Shown: in pieces, positions 60,750-64,000 of the stretch
Layout of the letters: the number at the start of each line of letters is the position of its first letter
Numbering within the stretch: the stretch's first letter is position 1
Origin: Mycobacterium sp. HUMS_12744610
GTDB taxonomy: Bacteria > Actinomycetota > Actinomycetes > Mycobacteriales > Mycobacteriaceae
Assembly (NCBI RefSeq): GCF_041206865.1
Contig: NZ_JBGEDP010000001.1
Coordinates: 2,232,001 to 2,296,000 of the forward strand
DNA length: 64,000 bases
Direction of reading: 5' to 3'
Notes under the pieces: generated by a model
Database searches by the model: none
What the model saw: the letters and a program-made list of their open reading frames with translations, nothing else
Told to the model about the DNA's origin: nothing
Translations under genes and position numbers: made by a program

Positions 60750-61046
60750 ATGCCAACACGTTTTATGACTGACCCGCATGCGATGCGGGCGATGGCGGGT
60801 CGTTTTGAGGTGCACGCGCAGACGGTGGAGGACGAGGCTCGCAAGATGTGGGCGTCGTCGATGAACATCGCCGGTGCGGGCTGGAGCGGCCAGGCCCAGG
60901 CGACGTCCTACGACACCATGGGTCAGATGAATCAGGCGTTCCGCAACATCGTGAACATGCTGCATGGGGTGCGCGACGGGCTGGTCCGTGACGCGAACAA
61001 CTACGAGCAGCAAGAGCAGGCTTCCCAGCAGATCCTGGGCAGCTAG
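60750..61046 (+). CDS. esxP: WXG100 protein EsxP (QILSS type)
   Basis: 98 aa from ATG 60750 (AAGGAGACAAGGCAAC upstream). [20 protein letters not shown] then identical to the copy at 59445, ending QASQQILGS. By synteny with Rv2347c-Rv2346c, next to the Rv2348c-like gene, this is the EsxP position. CFP-10-like partner of EsxO, secreted through a type VII system. Confidence 0.92.
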   Translation: MPTRFMTDPHAMRAMAGRFEVHAQTVEDEARKMWASSMNIAGAGWSGQAQATSYDTMGQMNQAFRNIVNMLHGVRDGLVRDANNYEQQEQASQQILGS

Positions 61047-61080
61047 CCCTCGATCCCTGATACTTCAAAGGAGATAAATA

Positions 61081-61365
61081 ATGACCATTAACTACCAGTT
61101 TGGCGATGTTGATGCCCACGGTGCGCTGATCCGGGCGCAGGCCGCGTCGTTGGAGGCCGAGCACCAGGCGATTGTTCGCGATGTGCTGGCTGCCGGTGAC
61201 TTCTGGGGCGGTTCGGGTTCGGTGGCCTGCCAGGAGTTCATCACGCAGTTGGGTCGTAACTTCCAGGTGATCTACGAGCAGGCCAACGCCCACGGGCAGA
61301 AGGTGCAGAGCGCCGGGTCCAACATGGCCAGCACCGACAGCGCCGTCGGCTCCAGCTGGGCCTGA
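61081..61365 (+). CDS. esxO: WXG100 protein EsxO (Mtb9.9 type)
   Basis: 94 aa from ATG 61081, leader CTTCAAAGGAGATAAATA. ESAT-6-like partner of EsxP. Coding sequence and leader appear identical to the gene at 57622. In M. tuberculosis the equivalent gene is Rv2346c, next to Rv2345 as here. Followed by two hairpins. Confidence 0.92.
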   Translation: MTINYQFGDVDAHGALIRAQAASLEAEHQAIVRDVLAAGDFWGGSGSVACQEFITQLGRNFQVIYEQANAHGQKVQSAGSNMASTDSAVGSSWA

Positions 61366-61378
61366 GTTAGCCAACGGT

Positions 61379-61447
61379 TCGGGGCGGGCGCGCCCGCCCC
61401 GACCACTGCTTCACCGCCGCCCCCGCGCTCCCAGAGCGCGGGGGCGG
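61379..61447. terminator. Two tandem hairpins between esxO and the Rv2345-like gene
   Basis: First a perfect 24-bp palindrome centred at 61390/61391 (GGGGCGGGCG CGCCCGCCCC core), then CCGCCCCCGCGCTC-cca-GAGCGCGGGGGCGG at 61417-61447, a 14-bp stem with a 3-nt loop. They separate convergent genes and can act as a bidirectional terminator. Confidence 0.75.
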
Positions 61448-61493
61448 TGTGTTTCCCGCTCGCGTTTTCGGGTCGAGGCCGGGCCACGACGGC

Positions 61494-64000
<2,507 letters not shown>

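Overview
The window is a high-G+C actinobacterial chromosome segment, clearly Mycobacterium and most likely a slow grower of the M. avium complex or a relative. The evidence is a mycobactin (mbt) cluster, MmpS/MmpL, PPE and Esx proteins, Mtb12/CFP-2 antigens, and the M. tuberculosis Rv2344-Rv2385 gene order read on the opposite strand (mbt, cfp2, hrcA, dnaJ2, rsmE, phoH, ybeY, corC, era, amidase, recO, uppS, furB/smtB, glyS, PPE38/esx locus, Rv2348c, esxP/esxO, Rv2345, dgt). The species cannot be fixed from sequence alone.

Left flank (1-7 kb): a zinc alcohol dehydrogenase cut by the window edge and its presumed AcoR-like regulator, then an intact IS3-family element, an intact IS1380-family element (copy A), and a gene graveyard (tail of an IS5-like transposase, a DUF222/HNH fragment, a broken SAM-methyltransferase). 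At 7-13.5 kb lie an old-yellow-enzyme oxidoreductase, an MmpL/MmpS pair of the siderophore-exporter type, a small membrane protein and a berberine-bridge-type FAD oxidoreductase.

Siderophore locus (13.5-36 kb): all core mycobactin assembly functions are present, but not in the M. tuberculosis order. Two divergent promoters, each with one recognisable IdeR (iron) box, drive mbtA versus mbtG-mbtH, and mbtT-mbtC-mbtD versus formyltransferase-mbtE-mbtF-mbtB. mbtH and mbtD meet tail-to-tail and share a CTAG stop tetranucleotide. Two features suggest a variant siderophore: a formyltransferase with intact catalytic residues heads the NRPS operon, and MbtB lacks its terminal thioesterase, which is instead a separate gene. 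A plausible product is a mycobactin-like siderophore with a formylated hydroxylysine, as in formobactin/amamistatin; this is inference. Salicylate synthase (mbtI) and the acyl-loading genes (mbtK-N) are not in the window.

Core region (36-53 kb): two tandem Mtb12-like secreted antigens, a ruined ECF41 sigma factor locus, then a housekeeping series for heat-shock control (hrcA, dnaJ2), ribosome/RNA maintenance (rsmE, phoH, ybeY, era), DNA repair (recO), cell-wall lipid carrier synthesis (uppS), zinc sensing (smtB-furB) and glycyl-tRNA synthetase. An opposite-strand cytochrome P450 interrupts the ybeY-corC-era series.

Right end (53-64 kb): the equivalent of the M. tuberculosis PPE71-esxX-esxY-PPE38 locus, with two PPE38-like genes, three nearly identical WXG100 pairs and an Rv2348c-like gene. 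Two damaged, inverted IS1380 copies (B and C) have removed the start of the first PPE gene and the end of the first esx gene. The window closes with an Rv2345-like TPM-domain membrane protein and the start of dgt.
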